Assembly: GCA_020746105.1 (NCBI GenBank)
Contig: JAJGST010000005.1
Location: forward strand, 1-64,000
DNA length: 64,000 nt
Reading direction: 5' to 3'
DNA from: Trogon surrucura
Taxonomy: Eukaryota > Chordata > Aves > Trogoniformes > Trogonidae
The notes beneath the pieces were generated by a model that saw nothing but the letters and a program-made list of their open reading frames with translations, did no database searches and was not told the origin of the DNA. Of the stretch, positions 12,406 through 22,180 are shown piece by piece (position 1 is the first letter of the stretch; every line of letters starts with the position of its first letter). Both the position numbers and the translations under genes were made by a program.

Positions 12406-12847
12406 TGTTGAGAAGCACGCACGAACTCCGAGATGGTGGAAAATGGAATTCACTTTACTGCAAGCAGGTACACATATTTATACCTTCTAGCACGAAGCAC
12501 TATTTTTGGGTTACAAACAAGAGATCAGACTATACAGCCAGGGTTGTTATTAGCTCATGTACTCCTTCAATCACTCTCTTATCACACAGGGAAAACAGAC
12601 TTTGCCAGGTCTGTTTTGATCGTACTCTCCCGTTCACTCCCATGCACATCTGGTGTACAAGAAGCACCTTATCTGTTCATTCTCACGGGCAAGCTCTCAA
12701 CACGAGCTGTACTTGGCTGGTCAGGGTCTCTTTTCATAATTAGCAAGCAAGAGTTATGCACTTGTTTAGAAAAGAGCTCAAGGACGAAAGTCTTAATTCT
12801 GCAAGCAGTGCTGCCAGCACAGCTAACTAAAATGTAGGGTATCCACA
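12406..12847 (-). mobile_element. ERV-A 3' LTR
   Basis: On the minus strand it begins TGTGGATACCC and ends CTTCTCAACA. It holds a TATAAATA box near 12472-12480. The polyadenylation signal equivalent is AGTAAA here, where the 5' LTR keeps AATAAA. Frames on the plus strand through this LTR are coincidental. Confidence 0.93.
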
Positions 12848-12871
12848 ATTCCCCCTTTTTTGTTTTTTTGG
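12848..12871 (-). other. ERV-A polypurine tract
   Basis: On the minus strand the sequence just upstream of the LTR is ccaaaaaaacaaaaaagggg followed by gaat. This is a typical retroviral polypurine tract abutting the TG of the 3' LTR. Confidence 0.8.
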
Positions 12872-13315
12872 ATCACCATCAAAGTCATAAGATGTATTTT
12901 TCAGTTCTTCGGACCCCTCACGCAGCACTTCAGGTGAGATCGCTGACTATAATGAAAAAGAACAAAACAAAACACTTCCCACAACAACAAATTCTATTAA
13001 ACACAAGTTTAACACAGAAAATTATGTTTTGAGATTTAACCAAATCATATGCTTGCTAAAAGATGTGTAGTATTTATCCCACTGCGTTGTCATGTTTTAC
13101 TTGCTGCTCTGCCTGAGTTCCCAGGACTCACATTCACTGCTTTGCAGGGCAGGAATGCGAGAGATGCCTCCGCATCAATCCCAGGCCTCTGTTATCTCAG
13201 TGGGGCTGTGCTGCTGGTCGAGCACACAAGGCCAAGCAGTAATCCAGTGAGATGTCTGTGCTTTCTGACACCTTAGGTGCAAGTTGTTTGAGCGTACCTA
13301 CAGTTCCCATCACCA
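12872..13315 (-). other. ERV-A 3' internal region, no intact frame
   Basis: AT-rich sequence between the polypurine tract and the env-like block. Both strands are broken by stops and no domain is recognised. ERV-B has different sequence at this position (an env membrane-anchor segment), so the two families diverge here. Confidence 0.4.
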
Positions 13316-14010
13316 ATCACCCTAAATCATCCAGACCCGCAGTCGCTGGGGAGCCCCTGTTGCAGCGAGGTTTCTGGAGAACCCTCCCGACAATTGGGAA
13401 GTCCTACGCAGGGCGTCCACTCGTAGGTGAGGTTTCTGAAGTCGCTGCAAGAGGGTCCAGCTTTTATACTATTAAATAAACAACCTTACATAACATTGAA
13501 TGCGGGAACATCTGGTGTTGTTTGCCCCGTTGAATTCTTCTCACAGCTTGGCCAGGGCTGAAGGAAGAATGCAAGGGAGTCTCCCTATCAATTTGATCCT
13601 TAATCACATACTTCTAACGAAGCAAAAGGCAGCGAGTTTCCCCGTCTTGCTTTTAGCTAAAGAAAGCTCACTCTGCTGGTTAGTACCATGAACCTTAACA
13701 CCTGTTATGTGGCTTTGATTAGACAGTCTTACACAACCAATATAAGCTTCATTGTTAGTCACACAAAGAGAATACATATCAATACAATAGGTAACACTGA
13801 AAACAGTTAGATTTTCCCATAATTGCTCTGCCATCAGCCATAAGCATCTTCTGCCAGTCCAATCCATGTCATCGTTGGTAATCGGTACCTCAGAGTCCCA
13901 TCATGTCACTGGGAAAAACAAAGGGATTCAACAGGCAGGCCCAGGGCACGGTCATGTTGCTGCTACGCTGTTGAAGTGACAGGATGCTGCACAGCCACAT
14001 CATGCGGGAT
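13316..14010 (-). pseudogene. ERV-A env-like remnant
   Basis: This segment is near-identical to 22823-23518 of ERV-B. Its best minus-strand frame (13604-13867, 87 codons) has Cys residues and N-glycosylation sequons (NLT, NQS). It lies between integrase and the 3' LTR, where env belongs, so a surface-glycoprotein fragment is the likely reading. The frame is interrupted on both sides, and no signal peptide or fusion peptide is evident. The env identity rests on position and composition. Confidence 0.5.
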
Positions 14011-14159
14011 AGGAACCAAATCATGGTCATTAAATGGCTTAATTCGTTTCACTGGCAGCCAGTAAGGTCCTGTGGATAAAGAAACACAGCCATAACCTCT
14101 TCCCCACATCAATAGAGGTACCAGACCTTTCCATTCATTAGTATGAATGGAATGTCCTT

Positions 14160-15060
14160 TTACAGTACATTAGGCTTTGGCAAGTCTTTCTGTTTTTCTT
14201 TCTGAGATCTCAGATGAGGAGTTAACATATCAAAACTGGATATATTCAGAAAATTTAACACATACGTTGCTTTAGACAACTTCTCGTGTGGAGACATTCC
14301 AACAACAGTGCTTTTCTGTTTCTGTAACATTCTTTTCAGCGTGAGATGTGCTCTTTCCACAATGCTCTGTCCCGTTGGTGAATAAGGTATCCCCATCACA
14401 TGAGATATTCCCCATTCCTGTAAAAATACTTTAAAATTGTTAGAAACATAAGCTGGACCATTATCCGTTTTTATCTGTGATGGCACTCTTAATGTGGCAA
14501 TAGCACGTAGCAAATGCAGTCGAACATCTCTAAACTTTTCACCACTGTGCGCTGTGGCAACAATAAAAGATGAGAAAGTATCTACAGTAACATGCACAAT
14601 ATGTGTAACATCCATCTGCCATACGTCATTGGGAGCAAGACCACGAGTGACTGCTGTTATATTAGAGTTCAGTGGTGTGACCGCTTGACAATCTGGACAT
14701 GACAAAATAACATCTTGAGCTTGTCGAGATGTTATGTTAAACTCTTTGGATAAAGCCTTACTATTTTGATGATAAAAAGTATGCGAAAGTCTAGCCTGTC
14801 CTAATACATCAGGAACAGCAGTCATAGCAGCCAGAGAATCGGCCCGAGCATTACCTTAGACTAACGGGCCAGGCAGATTAGAATGAGAACGAATCTGTGT
14901 CCCAAGTATTGGTGTATCCGATTACTACAAAGTAAGCCTAATTTCTGAAACAACATAAAGAGAACACGATTAGAAACATGTTTTAAAAAGGCAAACTCAA
15001 TTCTGCACAAAAGGCCATATACATAATGCGAATCAGCAACAATATTTACAGAACAGTAGC
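14160..15060 (-). pseudogene. ERV-A pol: RNase H C-terminus plus integrase
   Basis: The main frame (14160-14825, 221 codons) is integrase. It has His15, His19, Cys43 and Cys46 of the zinc domain, then Asp72 (WQMDVTH), Asp121 (KTDNGPAY) and Glu157 (QSIVERAH) with exactly 35 residues between the last two: an intact DD35E core. Upstream on the same strand (14826-15060) is an RNase H remnant with the ADSHYVYG active-site block, separated from integrase by a frame change and an in-frame stop at the GPLV*GNARADSL junction. RT and protease are missing because a deletion joins gag directly to RNase H near 15050. Confidence 0.8.
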
Positions 15061-16590
15061 TGTTTTGTTAGATCTCAGCATCTCCAGAATTCTTTTACAG
15101 TACGCGTTAGCATTCTCCACAGCAAGCTGCAGTAATAATGCATCTGCTGCCGCTGGTACATCTACCTGTCTTTCAATAGCTCGTTGTAATTTATCAATAA
15201 ATTGAATGTAAGGTTCGTCATTAGCTTGCCTGATAGTACTAAAAGGTTTGCTTGATTTTTTCATGTCAGGAATCTTTTTAAAAGCTTTTGTTGCTAATTG
15301 AGCAGCGAGCTGTAAAAGTTCTGTAGTAAGATGAGCTTGAAGCTGTGGATTCGCAAACTGACCCTCCCCCAACAACTGATCCGGGTTAATTGGAGCATTA
15401 TTATTTTGAGCTACTGTAGCATAGGATATACATAACTCCCTGTATTCTACATACCAAATTGTATATTGGCTGGGTGTTAAAATCAACTTAAATATCACCT
15501 TCCAATCATGAGGAACCATAAGATAAGCCTCTTTCATTGTCTCTATTAAATTTTCAGTACAGGATGATTGAATACCCGATTCAGCAACCGTACACCGCAA
15601 CTCTTTCAGCATGCTATGAGAAATCTGTTGATGGTCTGGTGCCTGAGTCCCATCCGGCCACGTATGCATAACTACTGGCATAGCTTTAACTACCTCAGGA
15701 AAAAAGTCAGTGTTAAGGAAACCATGCTCATCACGATCGGTTAAAATATCTGTCAAGGAAATCTGAACCCTGGTAATAGAAGGCAGTGCTGGACAAACCT
15801 GTGGAGAAGATAAGGGAGGGGGTGCATAGGGTGGGGGTTGATAATTGAGTGGAACAAGAGAGTTCATCTGACCCTTATTTTGACACGGCTGCGAGCCAGA
15901 TTTTGACAGCCCCTTTCCCTTTTTCGAAAGTCCCGAAAAAACGTCCTGAGCAGTAGGTGCAGATGCCACCATGGCTCTATTCGGCGTGAGCGGAGGATAA
16001 AGGTTGGGTTCTGCCTCGGGGTCGTCAGGACCAACATCAAAGGAACTGTCGTCCTCCTCCGGATCCCCAGCTCTCAGCGCAATTCCCTCATAGCCACTCA
16101 TCAATCCTTCTTGCAAACTTGTGAGATTAATCTGGCTAGTCTGTACCGCCGTTTCAGTTTGAGAGGACAAAAGGTTTACACAACTCGTTTGACTTACAGT
16201 CTCTGTCTGCCGCGTAGGTGCTAAGTCAATTAAATCATTAGTGAGGTCTGTAGCAACAGAGCCCGCAGTGCTCGCCACACTGCTCTCAGAACTAGCATCA
16301 GCAGCGCCTGGTTTCAGTGAGCGCAACGCCGCAAACAACGCTTTCCATGTCTCTATATTATCAGGTGAACTGTCATGACCAGCATGTTGTGCTTTAGTTA
16401 GCTCTTCGCCTACACGTTTCCAATCCTTAATTTCATAAGATCCTGTTTCAGGATACCAGGGGCAATTACGACCGATCCATAAAAGTAACAGAGTCACTTT
16501 CTGCAGGCTAATCTTATACTCTCGCTCCTTTGCAATACACATCAGTACATCATGATGAAGTTGTTGCGATCGTGTTGCTTTTTGCCCCAT
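15046..16590 (-). CDS. gag: ERV-A Gag polyprotein, open but C-terminally truncated
   Basis: An uninterrupted 514-codon frame starts MGQKATRS 138 bp inside the 5' LTR edge. The N-terminal ~95 residues are matrix-like, and the initiator Met-Gly could be myristoylated. A Pro-rich linker holds a PPPY late-domain motif at residues 252-255. The capsid contains a major-homology-region-like block at about 454-474 (IRQANDEPYIQFIDKLQRA). Nucleocapsid zinc knuckles are absent: the frame leaves capsid near its C-terminus and ends after a short tail where the deletion to RNase H begins. An intact frame in a decayed provirus could be chance or selection. Confidence 0.85.
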   Translation of the reverse strand: MGQKATRSQQLHHDVLMCIAKEREYKISLQKVTLLLLWIGRNCPWYPETGSYEIKDWKRVGEELTKAQHAGHDSSPDNIETWKALFAALRSLKPGAADASSESSVASTAGSVATDLTNDLIDLAPTRQTETVSQTSCVNLLSSQTETAVQTSQINLTSLQEGLMSGYEGIALRAGDPEEDDSSFDVGPDDPEAEPNLYPPLTPNRAMVASAPTAQDVFSGLSKKGKGLSKSGSQPCQNKGQMNSLVPLNYQPPPYAPPPLSSPQVCPALPSITRVQISLTDILTDRDEHGFLNTDFFPEVVKAMPVVMHTWPDGTQAPDHQQISHSMLKELRCTVAESGIQSSCTENLIETMKEAYLMVPHDWKVIFKLILTPSQYTIWYVEYRELCISYATVAQNNNAPINPDQLLGEGQFANPQLQAHLTTELLQLAAQLATKAFKKIPDMKKSSKPFSTIRQANDEPYIQFIDKLQRAIERQVDVPAAADALLLQLAVENANAYCKRILEMLRSNKTATVL

Positions 16591-16703
16591 TTTTGTCCCC
16601 CGGCCGCGGTCCTCGTACCTGTTTCCTGAAGGGCGAGGATGGACGCGTCAGTTAATTCATCACCCCGTTCGGCTCACTGGAGGGTACTTCTCTTGGATAT
16701 GAT

Positions 16704-16725
16704 GAAGTCCCGATTCGGGCTGCCA
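16704..16725 (-). other. ERV-A primer binding site, Lys-tRNA-like
   Basis: Immediately downstream of the 5' LTR on the minus strand is TGGCAGCCCGAATCGGGAC, two bases after the terminal CA. It resembles the tRNA-Lys(TTT)-complementary site used by many class II ERVs, with an inserted A and an altered centre. The ERV-B site at 24777-24791 matches the canonical Lys form much better. Confidence 0.6.
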
Positions 16726-16727
16726 TT

Positions 16728-17170
16728 TGTTGAGAAGCACGCACGAACTCCGAGATGATGGAAAACGGAATTCACTTTATTGCAAGCAGGCACACGTATT
16801 TATACCTACTAGCACGAAGCACTATTTTTGGGTTACAAACAAGAGATCAGACTATACAGCCAGGGTTGTTATTAGCTCATGTACTCCTTCAATCACTCTG
16901 TTATCACACAGGGAAAACAGACTTTGCCAGGTCTGTTTTGATCATACTCTCCCGTTCACTCCCATGCGCATCTGGTGTACAAGAAGCACCTTATCTGTTC
17001 ATTCTCAGGGGCAAGCTCTCAACATGAGCTGTACTTGGCTGGTCAGGGTCTCTTTTCATAATTAGTAAGCAAGAGTTATGTGCTTGTTTAGGAAAGAGCT
17101 CAAGGACGAAAGTCTTAACTCTGCAACGCAGTGCTGCCAGCACAGCTAACTAAAATGTAGGGTATCCACA
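16728..17170 (-). mobile_element. ERV-A 5' LTR
   Basis: This 443-bp copy of the LTR at 12406-12847 has the same termini (TGTGGATACC...CTTCTCAACA on the minus strand). It retains a TATAAATA box and an AATAAA polyadenylation signal (minus strand, near 16777-16782). The adjacent internal sequence carries the primer binding site, which identifies it as the 5' LTR. Confidence 0.93.
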
Positions 17171-17568
17171 GTTACTGGTTCAGCTGCTCAGGACCTTCCT
17201 GGTGTTTCTGAGGCCCAAACCAGAGGCATTACGGTGTTTTCTACCCCCTCTAGTACCTCCTGCGGCACGGCGTCCGTCTGTAACATAAGGACTTGGGCAT
17301 CCAGACCTTTATTTTCAAGAATATGAACTTGAATTCCTCCTTTTTCCAACAGCGACACAGGGCAGTCTGGCAGGAATTGATGGGGCAACCCCCTTGCCCA
17401 GTTCTGAACTTCAAAGGCTAAAGAAAACCAGAAACCGTCTGGCTTTTCCCTTTGCCCTGTGGCACCAATAATTGACTCACTCTGCTTACTAGAATCACCT
17501 TTACATGTGTTTAATACTAAATAAGTAACCCCTGTATCTACTAGAAAATTTATTTTCTCATTCCCCAA
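17171..17568 (-). pseudogene. Gammaretrovirus-like protease (pro), partial
   Basis: A 126-codon minus-strand frame (17188-17568) carries the aspartyl protease active site FLVDTGVTYLVLN with the Asp-Thr-Gly at residues 11-13, followed by a flap-like IIGATGQ. It follows nucleocapsid-like sequence as in gag-pro of gammaretroviruses. RT does not follow: the ERV-A 5' LTR cuts in at 17170. Confidence 0.75.
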
Positions 17569-17639
17569 CCTTATTATAACCAGGGGCTCTGTTGGGGAAG
17601 GTTCCAGTTCATAACCCTCAGTTTCCCTCAGTCTGAACC

Positions 17640-17995
17640 CACCACCATCACGTCAGCTCTTTGCCCCAGAATTCCTTCAAATCGCTGCTGATTTGGCTGC
17701 ACGTATTCTCTTTTTCAGTGCCCCTTCTCTTTGCAAAAGGCACACTGACCTTTTTCTAACAGCATTCTGGCCCTTGGCATTCCACCAGGATCTTCCCTGC
17801 CTCTCGGAGCCTGAGAACACCCTCCTCCAGCCCTGTTATTGTCCTGGGCTACAGCCACTGCCAGCAGCTCGTATCGGAGTTTTTCTTTTCTCTGCTTTCC
17901 TCCTCCACTTTCTTTCTGTTGTTATACAGTTTCCAAGCACACTTCAGTGTTTCGTTGAACAAGTTGGCATTTTCCCCTCTAACTTCCGTACTGAG
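17640..17995 (-). pseudogene. Gammaretrovirus-like gag: capsid end and nucleocapsid
   Basis: On the minus strand a charged Arg/Lys/Glu-rich stretch leads to a zinc-knuckle remnant at 17719-17748 (CAFCKEKGH), typical of the capsid-nucleocapsid junction in class I retroviruses. The last Cys of the CCHC knuckle is Tyr and a stop lies just before it. Other stops interrupt the capsid part. It continues into the protease frame, so this is a decayed gag-pro segment. Confidence 0.65.
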
Positions 17996-18269
17996 AACAT
18001 CCCAGTTCCCACGTTACCGTCTGCACCAGGTGTGACAAATAAATACCCAGAAGCAATTCGGCATAAAGCGAGCAGTGACAGCGCAGCTGTGAGCATCAGC
18101 CCCCGCACCACTGGGGATTCAAGAGAAGAGAGGTCTTTTCAGACCACTTCAGCAGATGATCTGTGGGTTAACACCTGGGGCTCCCCCCGAAGCTGACACA
18201 CTGACCACTGCTCCGGTTCACTCCCGTGCAGAGGTAACCGCAGTCTCCCATCCTCTTCCTCCAGCTTAG

Positions 18270-18534
18270 AAGTCCGGGTTTCTGGGGCTCTGGAGATCTG
18301 GACTCGGGTATGATGAGCCCACCCGTGCTGGGCTGCCTTGACTGCTGACTGCACAGGTGACGGTACCTGGCACGGCCCACGCCACCTTGCCACCAGGGGC
18401 GTTTCCTCCCACTCTGTAATGGGGACCCAGTCTCCTGGCTGATGCCATGGACAGCAAAGGCCAAAGGCAGGGTCTGTGCCAGCTGAGCTTCCTGCCCAAG
18501 GGACTGTACAAGAGACAGTGTTCTGGCCACACAC
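18270..18534 (-). pseudogene. Gammaretrovirus-like integrase C-terminus
   Basis: The minus-strand frame 18139-18534 contains HQPGDWVPITEWEETPLVARWRG, then AVKAAQHGWAHHTRV. This is the SH3-like integrase C-terminal pattern of class I ERVs (PGDWV...PLVARW.GP...H.TRVK). In provirus order it should lie downstream of protease, yet it lies upstream of the gag piece. The interval is therefore rearranged or combines two elements. Confidence 0.7.
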
Positions 18535-18540
18535 TGGTTT

Positions 18541-18840
18541 AAGAACACGTCCCTTGTCTGCACTTGCTCCCTGGGGCCAGAGCTCTGGTTAAGCTGCTTC
18601 TGAACACGCTGAAGCTGTGCTCCCCCTGCACAGGCTGCAGCGACCCAACCCCTGGGGCAGAGTCAATCAGCCTCTCTGGCACAGCTCGCCCAGACAGAGC
18701 CGCTGCCGCTGGGGATCCCTGCGGAAGGACCGCTCCCATCAGCTGCTGTGTTACTATTCCCCCTTTTCCTCCTGTTCCCACGAACATACGGAGAACACGT
18801 TTACTCTCCTCTGCAAACAGCCCTTCCCAGAAAGGCTCCT
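18541..18840. other. Intergenic, no feature recognised
   Basis: This moderately GC-rich stretch lies between the ERV fragments and the CpG island. Frames on both strands are short and show no domain. Confidence 0.4.
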
Positions 18841-19111
18841 CTGAGCCAAGCACTGCTCGGGCTGTGCGGAGGCTCCCCCGCAGCCGGAGGCTGTTCCAGA
18901 GCTCCCGGGCAGCACCAGCGCCGCTGTTGCGGGCGTCTTCCTGAAGGAACCCGGTTGTCGCGCTGGGCTTCCGCCTCCTCTCCCTGCTGCCCCGGGGCCA
19001 CCGCGCTCCTCCCGCGGGATCCGCCCCGGGACAGGGCGGAGAGAGGGAGGGGGCAGAGCCCGTCCCGGGGGGCTGCTGGAGTTTCTGTCAGGCACCGCGC
19101 ACGGCAGCCCG

Positions 19112-19125
19112 GTTGCCAGGGCAGC
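19112..19125 (+). promoter_or_regulatory. X-box-like (RFX) motif 1
   Basis: The sequence ggttgccagggcag approximates the RFX-family X-box palindrome (GTYNCC-RGNAAC) but with an imperfect right half. It lies 53 bp from a better match. Confidence 0.35.
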
Positions 19126-19164
19126 GGGGGCCTTCCAGGCGCGGCCCTGCGCGGCGCAGCCGCC

Positions 19165-19178
19165 GTCGCTATGGCAAC
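19165..19178 (+). promoter_or_regulatory. X-box-like (RFX) motif 2
   Basis: The sequence gtcgctatggcaac matches the 14-bp X-box palindrome at nearly every position. RFX sites of this type in CpG-island promoters are common at ciliary genes. It lies 43 bp upstream of the ATG at 19221. Confidence 0.5.
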
Positions 19179-20517
19179 GGGGCCCTTCCTCCCTCCCTTC
19201 CGCCGGGCGCGGCGCGCACCATGGCGGCGCCCTCGCTGAGCGCGGCGCGGGGCGGCCCTTGGGCACGGCCGGGGAGACGCGGGCCGGGCAGCCGCGGTTC
19301 CCCACGAGCGGGCGGTGGGAGCCGCTTGGAGCGGGGAGGGCAGCGGCGGGCGCGGAGCTCTTGGGCGCCCGGGCTCCCCCCAGCCCGGCGGCGCCGGCCC
19401 GGGGCCTCTCGCCCTCTCTCCTCGGGCTCTCCCGGCCTCGTCCCTCGCTCTCTGGGGGGGCACCGGGAGCTCTCTCCGCTCTCGGCCGCGCTCCTCAAGC
19501 GGGCAGCCCCGCTGGGGCCGCTGCCCGGCCGGGATGCTGGCGTCGGCAGCCGGGCAGTGCTGCAGAAGTGCCGCCGCTTGGGTCGCTGCTTCAGGCTGGC
19601 GGAGGAGGAGCGCGGGCAGCCCCGCTGGTGGCGGAGGGACCGGCAGCGCAGCCCCCCCGGCCGGGGCCTCGTGGCAGGAGCTGCTGGAGGGCCGGGAGCT
19701 GCGGCTGGGGCCGTGGGTTTGCCCCCAAGCCCGTCCTGTGAGGGCCTGACGAGGCGCTTTGGGCTGAGGGTGGCCCTTGCCCCGTGCAGGAGTTTGCAGA
19801 GCGCAGGTGTCTGCAGGGGAGAGGGACGGCAGTTTTGTGGAAGGAGGGAGCTGGCCGGGATCTGCCGAAAGACGTGGAGCCAGGTAAAGAAGTGATTCCT
19901 TGGAACCCCAGTAGTGCCAGAGAGAGCAGAGCAGGAGCCAGAGCTTTGGACCTGCCTCAAATAATAGAGTGTGGCTGCTGTGCTGAGCTGCTGCAGAGAC
20001 CAGAGCTGCTCACCAGCCGGCAGAGCTGTGGGTCTGGGACTGGGAGGAGTGGGGAAGGAGAAGGGAGCAGAAGCGTGGAGGGGAGGCAGAGGTGGTAGGA
20101 TCGAGTCTCTGGTATCTTAAAGTTTGAGTCTCTTTCACATCCTTTAATATTTTGCTTGGGGGGGGTTGTGTTTCAGTGTTGTGGGTGCTCACCTTCTTTG
20201 TGTTCGTATATTCTCACCCCTCTCTGAAGAGCCCAAGACTGACATCAGCCTGAGCATGTTAAGCCATCACGGGCAAAAGAGGTCAAGGAAGGGAAAAAGG
20301 TGCTGAGGGAGAGCGGCCAGAATGCCCAGAGGGAAGGAGCAGCCCGGCTCCGGACAGGTCAGTGCCCCACCACCGCCCTCCCTGCCCTGGCTGCTCCGGG
20401 CCTCCAGCTGCCTCCTGCAGCTTCTCCCTCTCCTTGCAGTGCTGATCCCCTCGCCCAGGCCAGAGCTGAGTGGGAGGAGACCAGCGGCCCGTTCCACGAG
20501 CAGCGTGTGGCAGAGGG

Positions 20518-20640
20518 ATGTTCCGTGACTTGTTCAGGGGGGCCACGTTGAGCCCCTGGGTTGCCTTGAGGGTGGAGCACGGCCAAGAGGACGAGCACCT
20601 CGTGCCAGTCTGCTGTGGGCACACGGTGACTCCATCAGAG
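20518..20640 (+). CDS. Candidate exon, unrecognised gene (exon A)
   Basis: An open frame from ATG 20518 gives 41 codons (contains VALRVEHGQEDEHLVPV) and ends at a strong donor, CAGAG|GTGCGTGAG, in phase 0. It could be the first coding exon. Alternatively it could begin at an acceptor such as gacttgttcag near 20536. The next candidate exon starts in matching phase 0. I do not recognise the protein. Confidence 0.45.
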
Positions 20641-21004
20641 GTGCGTGAGGGGAGCTGGCAACAACCTGGGTGCCGCAGGAAGCCCGTGTGCTTGTGTCAG
20701 GTGCTGCCCACGGGCATTGCTCCTTCTGGAGGGTGTCTTTTAGAAGGGTGTTTCCTCTGTGGTGAGCAAAGCAGGACAGAGCTTTGCAGCAGGATCGTTG
20801 TCTGTCGGCGTCCGGGTGTTTGTCACAGCTCTGGGGGCTCTCGAGGTGGAGCTGGGGTGCTCGGTGGCGTGGCCGTGCCTGGTCTGTGTTGCGTCCTGGC
20901 CAGGCCCATGAGAAGTTCATGTTCTTTGCCTTGGAAATCCTGATCTGGTCGTAATGGAACCCCTTGTTTAAGTGATTTACATTGGCTTTATCGTGCTCTT
21001 TTAG

Positions 21005-21076
21005 GCTTCAGTTCCCCTGCAGTGCTGTGCAAGGCAGAGAAAGGCTCCCTTTGGACGCTGTTGCTCACAAATCCAG
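21005..21076 (+). CDS. Candidate exon, unrecognised gene (exon B)
   Basis: A 72-nt exon is framed by gtgctcttttag| and |gtgagtag and is open in phase 0 for 24 codons, with five Cys (contains QCCARQRKAPFGRCC). Both splice signals are near-consensus and the phase agrees with exons A and C. No family is recognised. Confidence 0.5.
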
Positions 21077-21390
21077 GTGAGTAGCAAGTTCTAAAAAACC
21101 ATCTCTGGAGCGGGTTGTTTCGCGCTGCTTTTGGTTAGCTCCTGTTTCCTTTGGCTGCACAGCCAGAGAGGATGTGTGACACCTGCTCAGTAGGGACATG
21201 GTACATCCGTAACCTCCCGCAATCTCTGGCAGTTGAGAGGTGGGACAGTGACGCAGCAGAAGCACGTCCTTGATGGCGGGGGGAGAAGGGACCCTGGTGG
21301 CAGGGGACCAAAACTAGCGACCTCCTTCTCTGCTTTCCGTGGACTTTCTTCAGTTCCTCTCCCGTGTGTGTCTCACGTGCAGCCCTGTAG

Positions 21391-21616
21391 GATGCTTTTG
21401 AGCTCCTCAGGCGAGGGCAGGAAATCATTCTCTCCCCAGAGAAACTGTTGGACGATCTCATCCGATGGAGAAGGCGTTATCCCTTGCTGTTCATTCCGCT
21501 CAGTGACAGCAGCTGGGAAAGCCTTCCCTCCTCCTGGCAGATCTTCCAGTGCCTTCAGGCAGCAGTAATGCCTGGAGAGGAGAAGAAATGGCTCTGGTGT
21601 AGTCCTGAAGTGTCAG
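21391..21616 (+). CDS. Candidate exon, unrecognised gene (exon C)
   Basis: After the acceptor cagccctgtag| the frame continues in phase 0 for 75 codons and contains the block KLLDDLIRWRRRYPLLFIPL and a Trp-rich tail (SSWQIFQCLQ, KKWLWCSPEVS). A donor TCAG|GTGTTG at 21616 leaves phase 1, which is what exon D needs. Composition looks like a real globular protein, not a shadow frame. I cannot name the family. Confidence 0.55.
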
Positions 21617-21765
21617 GTGTTGCATATCTGCCCTAAGGCTGTGGCCACAGCTGAGCTAATAACAGAAACTGAGCTGTGAGGAGTCAGTGTCCCTCCTCCA
21701 GCAGCCAGAGCAGAGCTCTGAATCCTGTTTCTGTGGCCTTTCCTGCCTTTGTTGGGCTGGGGCAG

Positions 21766-21905
21766 ATCGTCTGCGATGGGCTTCCCGAGACTGGGACTGG
21801 AATTACGTCACACCAGAACTTGCCCAATGGTTTTGTGCTCCTGAGGAGGCTGAGGAGCTTCCTTCCTGTCCCCTGAGGAGTTCTCTGCCAGTTCTCTTTG
21901 AATGA
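21766..21905 (+). CDS. Candidate terminal exon, unrecognised gene (exon D)
   Basis: The acceptor is ttgttgggctggggcag|. Joined in phase 1 to exon C the codon is GAT and the frame reads RLRWASRDWDWNYVTPEL, then AQWFCAPEEAEELP, ending at TGA 21903-21905. The join makes a continuous Trp-rich protein segment. A further splice-flanked stretch (22181-22231) may be an alternative last exon. Confidence 0.5.
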
Positions 21906-22180
21906 AAATGCCAAAGGATTGTCTGTATGGATGTGAGATTTCTCATGTTCTTTTTTCTTACAAGAAAGGCAGCGGGGAAGCTGTTTGTTTTGGCTTGTAG
22001 TCTCGTTCTTTCTGTCGTGCAGACACTCAGATACAAGCCTTAGCTGGCTTATTCTTAAATCCCCAAAGTGCTCTGATCCAAATTTCCGTGGTACAAAATC
22101 ACGCTGCGGGATGTAAAGGACTAAAACTGTTTCAAAGCTCAGCCCTGGCCTGTTGTAACCACTGTCCTGTCCCCTTACAG

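Larger units (their letters stand above)
12406..17170 (-). mobile_element. ERV-A: provirus with two LTRs, gag, partial pol, env remnant
   Basis: Two LTRs of 442-443 bp flank minus-strand gag, RNase H/integrase and an env-position segment, with a primer binding site beside the 5' LTR and a polypurine tract beside the 3' LTR. The LTRs differ by about 17 substitutions or indels by eye (near 4%), so this is an old but not ancient insertion. NC, protease and most of RT are deleted. The outer flanks do not match: ctaag with satellite on one side, gttac with another ERV on the other. No target-site duplication is visible. Gag architecture suggests an alpha/betaretrovirus-like (class II) element. Confidence 0.9.
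18840..19760. promoter_or_regulatory. CpG island, promoter-like
   Basis: Very GC- and CpG-dense sequence, peaking at about 18990-19720. CpG density of this kind keeps many frames open by chance on both strands, so the long frames here are not called as proteins. Two X-box-like motifs lie inside it, an ATG in good context (caccATGGcg) sits at 19221-19223, and splice-flanked candidate exons follow on the plus strand from 20518. The likely role is a promoter firing to the right. Confidence 0.7.

Noticed and set aside
12405-12837. 112- and 134-codon plus-strand frames, repeated at 16727-17065
   Set aside because: They lie inside the ERV-A LTRs, antisense to the provirus, and are duplicated only because the LTR is.
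18748-19960. Several long overlapping frames on both strands in the CpG island
   Set aside because: High GC removes stop codons by chance in all frames. The proteins are Ala/Arg/Pro/Gly-rich with no domain.
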